Shown: in pieces, positions 48,467 to 57,900 of the stretch
Layout: each line of letters opens with the position of its first letter
Numbering within the stretch: position 1 is the first letter of the stretch
Assembly (NCBI GenBank): GCA_030445745.1
Contig: JASUTE010000002.1
Span: forward strand, 143,655-207,654
Origin: Candidatus Cloacimonadota bacterium
Lineage (GTDB): Bacteria > Cloacimonadota > Cloacimonadia > Cloacimonadales > TCS61
Length of the DNA: 64,000 nucleotides
Direction of reading: 5' to 3'
Notes under the pieces: model-generated
Database searches by the model: none
Seen by the model: the letters and a program-made list of their open reading frames with translations, nothing else
What the model was told of the DNA's origin: nothing
Translations under genes and position numbers: made by a program

Positions 48467-49190
48467 TGACGTAAGTATCTTTTTTATTGCTTTGCTGTAT
48501 ATTTTGCCTGCTCTATTTGCCGAAAATAGCGTTTTTCTGCTGCTGGTTTGCGCACTGGCATTTATTAATTTAAATTTGGTAAGGAATTTGAACTACAAAT
48601 TTTTGGGGATTTTTTTATTAGTGCTGGCAATACCGCTTATTTCTGTGTTTATTTCTGTTCTTATAAATTCCAAATTAACGGCAAATAGCCAGGTTCTCTT
48701 CCAGATAGGAAGTCGGCTTATTTACGATACCAGCTGGCATAATGCTGTGTTTTTAACTGTGCGCACGTTTGTGCTTTCGTTTATCTCTGTTTCCTATTTA
48801 TTGGGAATAGATTACGATGATTTTGTGTATTCATTGATGCGAAACCTGAAATTGCCGGTGAGCATTGGTTTTGCCCTCTTAGCTACTTTTAATGCTTTCA
48901 GTTTTATGCGTCAGGAGTTTCAAAGAATAAGATTAGCCTACAAAATGCGTTTTCAAAAGAAGAAATTATCGCTACTGCTTATTTTTCCTGTTTTGGTTAG
49001 TGCTGGGCGTTATGCTTATTATGCCGGATTAAGCATGGAAAGTCGGGGTTTGCAGGCAGAACGAACTTATCTGCGAAAACACAAGTTTACCTTTTGGGAT
49101 ACTGTGCTGATTCTTTCCAATTTGGTGTTATTAGCAATATTAGTGTATATTTTTTGGGAAAAAGGAAGTTTGCAACTACGTTTGAAATAA
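48447..49190 (+). CDS. ykoC: ECF transporter T component (YkoC-like)
   Basis: Polytopic CbiQ-type protein; RLAYKMRF...AYYAGLSMESRGLQ; overlaps ykoD. Confidence 0.85.
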   Translation: MNSKKINDVSIFFIALLYILPALFAENSVFLLLVCALAFINLNLVRNLNYKFLGIFLLVLAIPLISVFISVLINSKLTANSQVLFQIGSRLIYDTSWHNAVFLTVRTFVLSFISVSYLLGIDYDDFVYSLMRNLKLPVSIGFALLATFNAFSFMRQEFQRIRLAYKMRFQKKKLSLLLIFPVLVSAGRYAYYAGLSMESRGLQAERTYLRKHKFTFWDTVLILSNLVLLAILVYIFWEKGSLQLRLK

Positions 49191-49193
49191 AAA

Positions 49194-49217
49194 AAAGCCG
49201 TTCCAATGAACGGCTAA
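49194..49217. terminator. bidirectional terminator between ykoC and convergent tRNA cluster
   Basis: AGCCGTTC-CAAT-GAACGGCT hairpin with A-tract (U-tract on minus strand). Confidence 0.7.
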
Positions 49218-49219
49218 TA

Positions 49220-49308
49220 TGGTACCAGAGGCCGGACTTGAACCGGCACGGTATTGAAATACCGAGGGATTTTAAGTCCCTTGTGTCTACCAATTCCACC
49301 ACTCCGGC
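49220..49308 (-). tRNA. tRNA-Leu (anticodon TAA)
   Basis: Minus strand GCCGGAGTGGTGGAATTGGTAGACAC...GGGACTTAAAATCCC...GGTTCAAGTCCGGCCTCTGGTACCA; long variable arm; encoded CCA. Confidence 0.96.
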
Positions 49309-49322
49309 AAAACACTTATCAA

Positions 49323-49396
49323 TGGAGGCGACACCCGGATTCGAACCGGGGATAAGGATTTTGCAGACCCTTGCCTTACCACTTGGCGATGTCGCC
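49323..49396 (-). tRNA. tRNA-Cys (anticodon GCA)
   Basis: Minus strand GGCGACATCGCCAAGTGGTAAGGCAAGGGTCTGCAAAATCCTTATCCCCGGTTCGAATCCGGGTGTCGCCTCCA. Confidence 0.97.
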
Positions 49397-49408
49397 TGAT
49401 ATAAAAAA

Positions 49409-49483
<75 letters not shown>

Positions 49484-49523
49484 TACCGCGCAAAAGCAAA
49501 AAACTTTATTAACAGTTAGCCTG

Positions 49524-50075
49524 TCAACTATTTTTTCTGCTTTCACTAAATATTTCAGCACTGAAGCGGAAAATCTGGGTACTGCTTTCTTTCCAGCAAT
49601 TTCCATGCAGGCCAGCTTTGCGGCAAGTTTGCTCTAAAAAAGTCTCTACATCCCAATTCCATTCTGTAGCCACCTGAGGTAGCAATAACCCGGAATTGAA
49701 GCCATTCCGTATCAGCAGGCCATGCTTACCAATTTTTATATCTTCTTTGGATTCTACTTTTTCTAGTGGAGTAAGAAGAGAGATCTCAATGTCAATTTGG
49801 TCTAATTCATCTTTCTGCAAAGCTGGGAAGCGCGGATCTTGGAAGGCAGCGGCTATTGCCATTTCTTTTATAGTATCGTAGATGGATTTTATACCTTCTA
49901 TATAACCTATGCAACCACGTAATTGGCCATGTTTATGCAAAGTTACAAAAGCTCCGCGTTTTTTCTTATAGAAATCATCTGCAGGGCATTCCAATTTTTC
50001 GGAACTGCCATACAGCTTATTTTTTATGGTGTTACGGGCTAGCTTCAGTAGAAAATCTTTATGTTCTTGTTTCAT
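49524..50075 (-). CDS. amrA: AMMECR1 family protein (AmrA)
   Basis: GAFVTLHKHGQLRGCIGYIEG, AFQDPRFPALQKDELDQIDIEISLLTP. Confidence 0.93.
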   Translation of the reverse strand: MKQEHKDFLLKLARNTIKNKLYGSSEKLECPADDFYKKKRGAFVTLHKHGQLRGCIGYIEGIKSIYDTIKEMAIAAAFQDPRFPALQKDELDQIDIEISLLTPLEKVESKEDIKIGKHGLLIRNGFNSGLLLPQVATEWNWDVETFLEQTCRKAGLHGNCWKESSTQIFRFSAEIFSESRKNS

Positions 50076-50076
50076 A

Positions 50077-50862
50077 TTAAATTATTATTTTAAATTTTAT
50101 CTTAGCATCTTTAGGGCCCAGATAAACAGTATTTTCACCAGAGGCCAAAATCACTTTCCGTTTATTACGATGAGAACCGATTTTTTCTTTATTCACAATA
50201 CTGCCAGTAGCGCTACCTTGATCTTGGAAATAGTAAGTTCCGAAGCTACGCTGAAGTACAAAATGCGAACGAGAAATATTGTAAGGCGCTTTATCTTGCA
50301 GATATAGGTTGTTGCGATGGAAAAGTCCGTCCGAGCGTTTTTGCGAATATCTTCCTACATAGAAGGGGAATTTTTTTATCTCGACACTGCTCATACCATT
50401 CAAGGCACGCACAGCCCGATGAGAGTCTGCTACCAGCAAGAGTTTTCCAAATCTCTGATTTCGTAAGTTTTCTTCGGTTTCTGTTTTGGGTTCAAGTTCT
50501 GTTAAGCGGTTACTATTTTGGCGAATGAGCTCGGCCATAGATTGCATTATTGGAAAAACTTTTTTGCCTATTTCTGTATTCAAAAGCTGTTCAAATATTT
50601 CAGGTTTTATAATCTCTACCACTAAATTTGTTTTGGCTGTTACCGTGGCCTGGCGCGGGCTGTCCTGTATTACCCCCAGTTCACCGAAAATTTCGCCTTC
50701 ATCCAAAGTAGCTATGTAAACTCGGGCTTGGTTATCGTTTAGTTTAGTAACCTCAACTTGACCGGAAATTATCAGAAATATTTTATCCGATTTATCGCCT
50801 TCCTTTATTACTACTTCTCCAGCAGTGTAGTGCCTAATCTCATTACTATTAAACTTTTTCAT
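50077..50862 (-). CDS. cyclic-nucleotide-binding-like plus FHA domain protein
   Basis: N-terminal cNMP-like GEVVIKEGDKSDKIFLIISGQVEV...GEIFGELGVIQDSPRQATVTA; C-terminal FHA YVGRYS...NISRSHFVLQR...DQGSATGSIVN. Confidence 0.9.
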   Translation of the reverse strand: MKKFNSNEIRHYTAGEVVIKEGDKSDKIFLIISGQVEVTKLNDNQARVYIATLDEGEIFGELGVIQDSPRQATVTAKTNLVVEIIKPEIFEQLLNTEIGKKVFPIMQSMAELIRQNSNRLTELEPKTETEENLRNQRFGKLLLVADSHRAVRALNGMSSVEIKKFPFYVGRYSQKRSDGLFHRNNLYLQDKAPYNISRSHFVLQRSFGTYYFQDQGSATGSIVNKEKIGSHRNKRKVILASGENTVYLGPKDAKIKFKIII

Positions 50863-50871
50863 ATATTTTCC

Positions 50872-51696
50872 TTATCTATAAATTATAGATGAAAGATAGC
50901 CAACAACCTGACTATTATCGTAACTGATATCACCAGAATGATAGTAGCATAAATTGTCAACCTGATTATACCCCGTGAGCTTAGCTAGATGTAGTAAAAA
51001 TAGGATGGGACCAAAACCGCAAGCTTCAATTTGGTGCGTGAATATCTGTCTTTCTATTTCATCTGTATCTTTGTTTTTCACCAATTCTGCAAGTTGGGAA
51101 TCCATTTTAGAAGCTAATTCGGCATTATGATAGTGGGAAAGGTCGCTACTGGCTACAAACAGGGTTTCTGCTAATTTATCTTGGAAAAGCTCGAATAATT
51201 TTTTAGCTAAATTGCTGCTGTTTTCATTGTTCTGGCGACCTATTAAAATCGGAACTATCTCTGCATCTGGATTCAAATGTTGGATAAAAGGTATTTGGAT
51301 TTCCAGAGAATTTTCGTTATAAAAAGCATTTTCTTCAAATTCAAAGTGAGGGAAATCCAGCAGTTTTTGTACTATTTCCGTGTTGATTTTAGCTTTACCC
51401 AGCGGAGTTTGATAGTAATCGTAATCTCCCACTGAATATTCAAAATGGTTGTATTGATGGCTGGCTGCAACTATAACCACAGTCTTTTTGTTTTTGTTCA
51501 TTGCAGCTTGGAAACCGTGGGCAGCGCATTTACCCGAGTAGGGATAACCCGCATGAGGTGAGATTATTCCCAATGGATGCTGGTAACTTTTTTCTAACTT
51601 AGCATTTTGTAAATAGTCGGCAATTTGGTTTTGCAGCTTTTGCGGGTTAGCTGTATAAAAACTACCAGCTAATTCACTTTGTTTAATTTTGTCCAT
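50872..51696 (-). CDS. amrB: MEMO1 family protein (AmmeMemoRadiSam system protein B)
   Basis: LAGSFYTANPQKL, GIISPHAGYPYSGKCAAHGFQ, PFIQHLNPDAEIVPILIGRQ, VASSDLSHYHN. Confidence 0.93.
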   Translation of the reverse strand: MDKIKQSELAGSFYTANPQKLQNQIADYLQNAKLEKSYQHPLGIISPHAGYPYSGKCAAHGFQAAMNKNKKTVVIVAASHQYNHFEYSVGDYDYYQTPLGKAKINTEIVQKLLDFPHFEFEENAFYNENSLEIQIPFIQHLNPDAEIVPILIGRQNNENSSNLAKKLFELFQDKLAETLFVASSDLSHYHNAELASKMDSQLAELVKNKDTDEIERQIFTHQIEACGFGPILFLLHLAKLTGYNQVDNLCYYHSGDISYDNSQVVGYLSSIIYR

Positions 51697-51775
51697 CTTT
51701 GACTCCTTTCGAAGAAAAATAATATTTCCATAATTGGTGTAAACTACAAATAGAGCTAATGCTATTTAATTTCTT

Positions 51776-51805
51776 TTGACAAAATAGCTTAACTTGGAAT
51801 ATTAA
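51776..51805 (+). promoter_or_regulatory. putative sigma70-type promoter for pdxA fusion gene
   Basis: TTGACA - 18 bp - TATTAA, about 30 bp before ATG. Confidence 0.5.
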
Positions 51806-51835
51806 TCAACAAATTTTTGTAAAAAGCGAGAAAAT

Positions 51836-53548
51836 ATGAAAAGAATAGCAATTACCACTGGAGATCCTGCTGGAATTGGCCCAGAAATTACTGCCAAAGC
51901 CCTGCGCTTTTATCCTTTGAATGCAGAGGTATGCTGGGTGGTATATGGAAAACTGCCCACACTTGCTGGCGGAAATAAAATTAGGAAAATAAGTAATGTG
52001 GAAGAGGCTGCGGAAGCTTCCCATATTTATTGGATAGAGATAGACGATGAAGATGTTAAGAGTGCGAAACCAAGCCAAAAATCTGGTAAAATAGCTTGGC
52101 AGATTTTAGAAAGATGTGTGCAAGATATTAAAGCAAATCAAATAGATGCCGTGGTAACTGCGCCAATTTCCAAAGAGCAAATTAGAAAAAATGAGCCGGA
52201 GTTTATTGGGCACACAGAATTTTTTGCTAGAAAATTTCATTCAGAAGTGATAATGAGCTTTTGGTGTCCAGATTTCAATGTTAGTTTACTCAGTACTCAC
52301 ATCTCATTGCGAGAAGTAACAAAGATTTTCCAAGCAAACAATATTGAACGAAAGCTTAGACTGATATACAATGAAACCGAGAAATACGCTTCTGGTAGTC
52401 GTTATGCTATGCTGGCAGTTAATCCACATGCAGGTGAAGCAGGTGCTTTTGGGGAAGAAGAGGCAATTTTACAACAAGTTCTTAAAAAATTACAAAAGCA
52501 AGGAATTCGTATTGATGGTCCTTTTCCGGCCGATGCCTTTTTTGCTAGGAAAGCACAAAACTATGATATGATAATCTCCGCTTATCACGACCAGGGGTTA
52601 ATTCCTTTCAAGCAGATTGCAGATAACAGGGGAGTGAATGTAACCCTTGGATTGCCATTTGTGCGAACTTCGGTTGACCACGGAACAGCTTTTGATATTG
52701 CTGGAAAGGGCAGAGCCAGTGCTGAAAGCATGGAACAGTCTATGTACTGGGCTGAAAGTAAATTGGTGGATGTGCAAGAAATAAATAATTATAGTGTTTT
52801 TGCACAATATTACGATGAATTCATGGAACATGTTCCCTATGAAAAATGGATAAAACTGATTTTGCGTATTTTTATAAAACAAAAACAGAGTAATCCCAAA
52901 AGTTGTTTGGAACTTGCTTGTGGAACTGCAAATGTAGCAATTAGGTTGGTAAGAAGAGGAGTTAGAATAGATGCTTGCGATATTTCACCACAGATGTTGA
53001 AAGTAGCCGCAGCAAAATCGCCAAAGCCTTATCTGTTCCAACACGATATGCTGCAAAAACTTCCTGCAAAAAAATATGATTTAGTTCTACTACTTTTCGA
53101 TAGTATCAATTATTTACATAATGGGAAACAGATGAAGCAATTATTAGAAAATGTGTATGAAACTTTGTTACCTGGCGGTATTTTTGTTTTTGATATAAGC
53201 ACACTGAAAAATACAATAGAAAATTTTGAAAATTATTTTGACCTCAAAGATAGTGAAAATGAATTTATAGTGCATATTAGTGAGTTTTTACCTGAAAATA
53301 GGGAACAGAAAACCACTCTTAATTTCTTTGTTAAAAAGCATGGGTTTTATAAGAGATACAAAGAAGTTCATAGGCAGAAAATCTTTACAGTAAACGAAAT
53401 AAGAGAATTTATAGGGAAGACAAAATTCGATTTAATTGGGATTTATGAAGCAGAAAGGCAAAAGAACTATTTAAATGCAAATTTGAAAAAGTTAGATAAA
53501 AAATTCTTCCGTCTGTTTTTTGTATTAGAAAAAGGTATTGATGAATAG
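51836..53548 (+). CDS. pdxA: 4-hydroxythreonine-4-phosphate dehydrogenase (PdxA) fused to a class I SAM-dependent methyltransferase
   Basis: aa ~1-310 PdxA: TTGDPAGIGPEI, FIGHTEFFA, AVNPHAGEAGAFGEEE, SAYHDQGLIPFK, VDHGTAFDIAGKGRA; aa ~320-570 methyltransferase: YDEFM, CLELACGTANVAIRLVRRGVRIDACDIS, LLPGGIFVFDIST. Confidence 0.9.
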   Translation: MKRIAITTGDPAGIGPEITAKALRFYPLNAEVCWVVYGKLPTLAGGNKIRKISNVEEAAEASHIYWIEIDDEDVKSAKPSQKSGKIAWQILERCVQDIKANQIDAVVTAPISKEQIRKNEPEFIGHTEFFARKFHSEVIMSFWCPDFNVSLLSTHISLREVTKIFQANNIERKLRLIYNETEKYASGSRYAMLAVNPHAGEAGAFGEEEAILQQVLKKLQKQGIRIDGPFPADAFFARKAQNYDMIISAYHDQGLIPFKQIADNRGVNVTLGLPFVRTSVDHGTAFDIAGKGRASAESMEQSMYWAESKLVDVQEINNYSVFAQYYDEFMEHVPYEKWIKLILRIFIKQKQSNPKSCLELACGTANVAIRLVRRGVRIDACDISPQMLKVAAAKSPKPYLFQHDMLQKLPAKKYDLVLLLFDSINYLHNGKQMKQLLENVYETLLPGGIFVFDISTLKNTIENFENYFDLKDSENEFIVHISEFLPENREQKTTLNFFVKKHGFYKRYKEVHRQKIFTVNEIREFIGKTKFDLIGIYEAERQKNYLNANLKKLDKKFFRLFFVLEKGIDE

Positions 53549-54158
53549 TATGATCTACAAAAATGAAGAAAAGTTTAGAAAACAGTATGGTATGATTGCG
53601 GGAGTAGATGAAGCTGGGCGCGGGCCTCTCGCCGGTCCCGTTGTAGTAGCTGCTGTAATATTGCAGTCTGGAGATAAGTTTGCCAAACTAAACGATTCCA
53701 AAAAACTAACAGCCAAAGTGCGAGCAGAACTTTTTCCAATCATAAAACAGAAAGCGATAAAATATAGTATTATAGAGGTATCGCCAGCCCAAATCGATGA
53801 AATGAACATTTTGCAGGCTACCTTATGGGGAATGCAGCAAGCTGTGGCAGAATTGGCAGAAAAGGATATTTTTAGTTTAATTGACGGAAATAGGGTGCCA
53901 AAGGGATTGTTGGGTGCAGCAGAAGCAATGGTGAAAGGTGATAGCCGTTTTGCTTCCATAGCTGCTGCTTCTATTTTGGCTAAAGTTCACCGAGATAATT
54001 TAATGCTGAAACTGCACGAGCGATTTCCTGAGTATAATTTTGCCAAAAACAAAGGCTATCCTACCAAAGAACATATGGCCGCTATCCGCAAATATGGCAT
54101 TACTCCTTTTCATCGGAAAAGTTACAGACCTGTACAGCAGTATACGTTCAATTTTTAA
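53538..54158 (+). CDS. rnhB: ribonuclease HII
   Basis: IAGVDEAGRGPLAGPVVVAAVIL, LNDSKKLTAK, SLIDGN, KGDSRFASIAAASILAKVHRD. Confidence 0.95.
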   Translation: MMNSMIYKNEEKFRKQYGMIAGVDEAGRGPLAGPVVVAAVILQSGDKFAKLNDSKKLTAKVRAELFPIIKQKAIKYSIIEVSPAQIDEMNILQATLWGMQQAVAELAEKDIFSLIDGNRVPKGLLGAAEAMVKGDSRFASIAAASILAKVHRDNLMLKLHERFPEYNFAKNKGYPTKEHMAAIRKYGITPFHRKSYRPVQQYTFNF

Positions 54159-54162
54159 AATA

Positions 54163-54190
54163 AAAAAAGCCAGCTGGAGTAGCTGGCCTA
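54163..54190. terminator. bidirectional terminator between rnhB and lipoprotein gene
   Basis: GCCAGCT-GGAGT-AGCTGGC hairpin with adjacent A7 tract. Confidence 0.7.
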
Positions 54191-54209
54191 AAATTTATTG
54201 CAATTCAAG

Positions 54210-54854
54210 CTATTTCATTTCAATTTGCATTTCACCAGGATTATTTCGAGGAGTGAATTCTACTTTTTTGCCACCAGCGGGATGAGCAGCTTTTTTGAAG
54301 CCATCATATGCGAAGATGGTAGTTACATCCAATTCAATATATTCGTTCATAGCTACAAATACATTGCCCCAATCGTCCACTAGCTGAATATCCCAAAATC
54401 CAGGGCTAACAGTCCAAGTGATACTCTCTCCAGGACCGATATCACTAGATATTTGGTTGTTTCCCCAATATTGGTCGTCACTATCAGAAATATAAACTTC
54501 TTCGATATAAAAAATATTGGAATTGTTCCAAATAGTAATGGCTCCGCCATCAGCATAAATCTTGAATTTCTTGCTTTCACCTGCCTCAATAGAAAACTCA
54601 ATGTCACTAGTGAAAACATGATAACCGCTATAATCAATTTCTACATCTTTTTCTTCTACACCAAAGATATTAGAAGAAAGCTCCCACGATTTTTCGTAAT
54701 CTTGATTTGCCTCTAAAGTAATTTCGTTACCGTGATTAATTCTAAACCAGACATCATCGTTACTGTTATTTACCACGGTTAGTTCCCCGTTATCTGTACA
54801 ACCGATGAGTACTAAAGCTAGCAATAAAATGGTAAAAATACCAAGCTTCTCCAT
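54210..54854 (-). CDS. hypothetical lipoprotein
   Basis: MEKLGIFTILLLALVLIGC lipobox; SD ggagga; two weakly similar halves (LTVVNNSNDDVWFRI / ITIWNNSNIFYIEEVYI). Confidence 0.7.
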   Translation of the reverse strand: MEKLGIFTILLLALVLIGCTDNGELTVVNNSNDDVWFRINHGNEITLEANQDYEKSWELSSNIFGVEEKDVEIDYSGYHVFTSDIEFSIEAGESKKFKIYADGGAITIWNNSNIFYIEEVYISDSDDQYWGNNQISSDIGPGESITWTVSPGFWDIQLVDDWGNVFVAMNEYIELDVTTIFAYDGFKKAAHPAGGKKVEFTPRNNPGEMQIEMK

Positions 54855-54869
54855 AAATCCTCCTTTTAT

Positions 54870-54898
54870 ATTATACCAAACCAGAGACATAGTAACAA
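54870..54898 (-). promoter_or_regulatory. putative sigma70-type promoter for lipoprotein gene
   Basis: Minus strand TTGTTA - 17 bp - TATAAT, just upstream of the SD. Confidence 0.5.
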
Positions 54899-54978
54899 AT
54901 TACGCAAGAAGTTTTTGTAAAAATGAGTTGTATTCAGCAAGAGGTGGGGATAAAGAATTGACAAGAAACGTAACAATA

Positions 54979-57900
54979 ATGAAACTAGTAGATATGAAAA
55001 AGATAAGAAAAATTGGAGAAGGTGCTTTTGCTCAGGTTTGGCTGATGCAAAAGCAAAGTGGAGAAAAGGTAGTAGTAAAACATTTTCAAAAAGACCACAT
55101 AGAGCAGGCTAGAAGAGAGTATCTCTTCCTTAAAACTGTGGCTTCTGCTCAGGTCGTGCAGGTTTATGGCTTTAACGAAGAGCAGGGGCAGCTAGAGCTG
55201 GAATATGTTTCTGGAGAAAAGCCAGAGCCATTTTCCAATCCGGCAAAGCACTCTGTTTGGATGACCCATCTGGCTTCGGTAATTTCCAAGATACATTCGT
55301 ATGGAATTTGTTACAACGACCTGAAACCAGATAATGTGATCGATCGGGAAGGCAAACCAGTGCTGATAGATTTTGGTTTAGCAACTCCTGCTAGATATCA
55401 AGATGGAATCTTTCGGGGTAGTCTGGGCTATGCAGCTCCCGAAAAGATATTTTTCCAAACAAATTCGCAAGCAGCCGATGTTTTTAGCTGGGCGCTTTTA
55501 TATATTTATCTAATTTCAGGAAATTTGCCAGCAGAAGATTTGGGTTTAGAAGTTTATAAAGAACTCTTGCAAGATGACGAGAAGTGGCAGAGCTATTTTA
55601 AAAAATATATAGATAATAAGCTGATCGTTAGCTGTTTGGCTCTGGAGCCTAGGAAGCGGCCCTCCATGGCAGAAGTAACTTATGAGCTGGCTCGGGAAAA
55701 TAATTTGGATTTGGAATATTTGGAAGAAGAGCTTGTAAGCAACAAACTGTTTGATGCTCAACATGAAGCGGTGAGACAACTAACTGAAACCGGCAGATTG
55801 AATTATGATAATGCCGATGAAATCGATAAAATATTGGATAGAGCTGTGTTGTGGGCAGAGTCTACTCGGAAAAGAGCTGTAATTTTAAAAGAAACAGACT
55901 ATGTTTGGCAGCCAGAGTTATTTTTTGGTGAGATATCTGAAGAAAAGATAGCCGAGGATGAAATTGAGCAATTATTACAGGCATCAGCTTCCCAAATTAT
56001 TTTGGTACGCGATGACCCGCAAATTCGCACAGAACTTTTTGATAAATTAGCAGCTAAAAAGGAATTTTGGCAACTGCAAAAAGCAAATTATAGCGATTTG
56101 GGAAATGTAAGCCAAGCTGAGATGAAAACTTTTGCTGACCAGCATCAGATAGAAGTTGGGCTTGAAGATTACCAACCAGCTCGGCCCGGTTTCGCTAGAA
56201 TCTGGTTACAAAGCAAAATAGGTGTATATGCGTCAGCTTCCCAACAAACAAAAGATCTTATCCTTATTCTTTCTCGAATGTCTGCTCCATTACCGCTTAG
56301 TTTATTGCAAGAAATTGCTAAGGATAACTCTTTGGGGGAAGTTCTAGCTCAGCCAGAGGTTAGTTTTCAGGGAGATGCTATAATCTATACAGGCCAGCCG
56401 GTTTCCGGTGAGTTGAACTTAAAATTTGCCAATGAATTATACGATTTAGCTCAAAAGCATAAAGAAATTAAAACAGCTATGCAACTGGCCTTTTTACTGG
56501 GTGAAAAACAGCAGGCATTGGAATTACTTCAGGAAAATATTGAAAATTATATTCAGCTTGAGTATTACAATTCAGCCTACCAGACTTTACAGGTTATGAA
56601 AGCAAAATTGGGAGATTTACCGTTAAATCTGCAGAAAAAAGAGGCTTTTCTTTTGCGCAAACAGGGGAAGTTGGAAGCTGCTTTAAATTGCTATGAAGCA
56701 ATAGAAGTGGATGATAAAGACATGCAATTTGCAGTTTTGGCAGCAGATAAAGCAGTGGTTTTGCAGGAATTAGGAAGATTGGCAGAGGCAGCTGAGATTT
56801 ACAAAAATCTACTGCAAATTTTTAAGGAAAATAACAAAAATAAGGATTATTTGCGTACATTGAACAATTTGGGAGTGGTTGAAGTTCAGGATAATAATTT
56901 TGCTGGTGCTCAGAAAACTTTTTTGCAGCTTTTGGAAACAGCTCAAAACTACAGCGATAAACAATTTATCACTATGGCACATTTGAATTTGGCAGATGTG
57001 TTTTTACGCCAGGCTGAATGGAAACGCAGCTTACTGCAGGCGCAAACCGCTGCCGAACTAGGTGCAAAGTTTGGGAAAAAGAACATTGAAATTTGGGCAC
57101 AAATATATGGAATGCAGGCGCAATGGGGTTTAGGTAAATTCGAGCTTCTGCCCCAAATTATTGAGAAATTGATTGAAGATGAACAACTGCAGGAAAATGC
57201 ACAGTTATACTGCAGTCTACTGATTACCAGCTTGAATATAGCAGCAGCTTTAGAGGAAAAGTTGAGTGAAAAAATATATGAAATTATTAATACCCGGCAA
57301 TTCCAGTTAACTCCTGATGAAAAGGTGGAGATTTTCTGGTATTCTATTCGTACCCAAAATTACTATCAGGCCAATCAGCTTATAGAGCAGCTTCCCAATA
57401 GCTACCTGCAAGATTTGGCGGCAGCTTTACTGAGTTCCCAACAGGAGCAGGTTTTACAAAAATTGCAAGACCTGGCCTTGCAAAACGATATTTTTTTGCT
57501 GTTGAATACAGCTTTTCAAATCATGCAGAGTGGGCTAGTAGATAAAATTAAGTTTTGGCCAGAAATTAACAAATATGAGCAGCTTCACTCGTTTGCTCCT
57601 TTCCAACTTATAAAAAAAGAAACACAAGTGGCTTCCCCCAAAGCGGGTATGGATATGCTTTGGGAAATTATCTCGAAAATACACAGTAACGAAACTTTCC
57701 AAAATACCATGCAGACAGTTTTGGCAGGCATTATTAAAATAGGAAAATTGCAAAGGGCAGTCTTTTTTGCTTTTCAAGAAGATAATATAGAACCTGTGGT
57801 GGGATTAAACTCGGAGTTAGAATCTATCGACATGGAAACGCTTTCGATAAGTACTACAATTCTGCAGGAAACGCTGAAATTGGGTGAAACTAGATATTTT

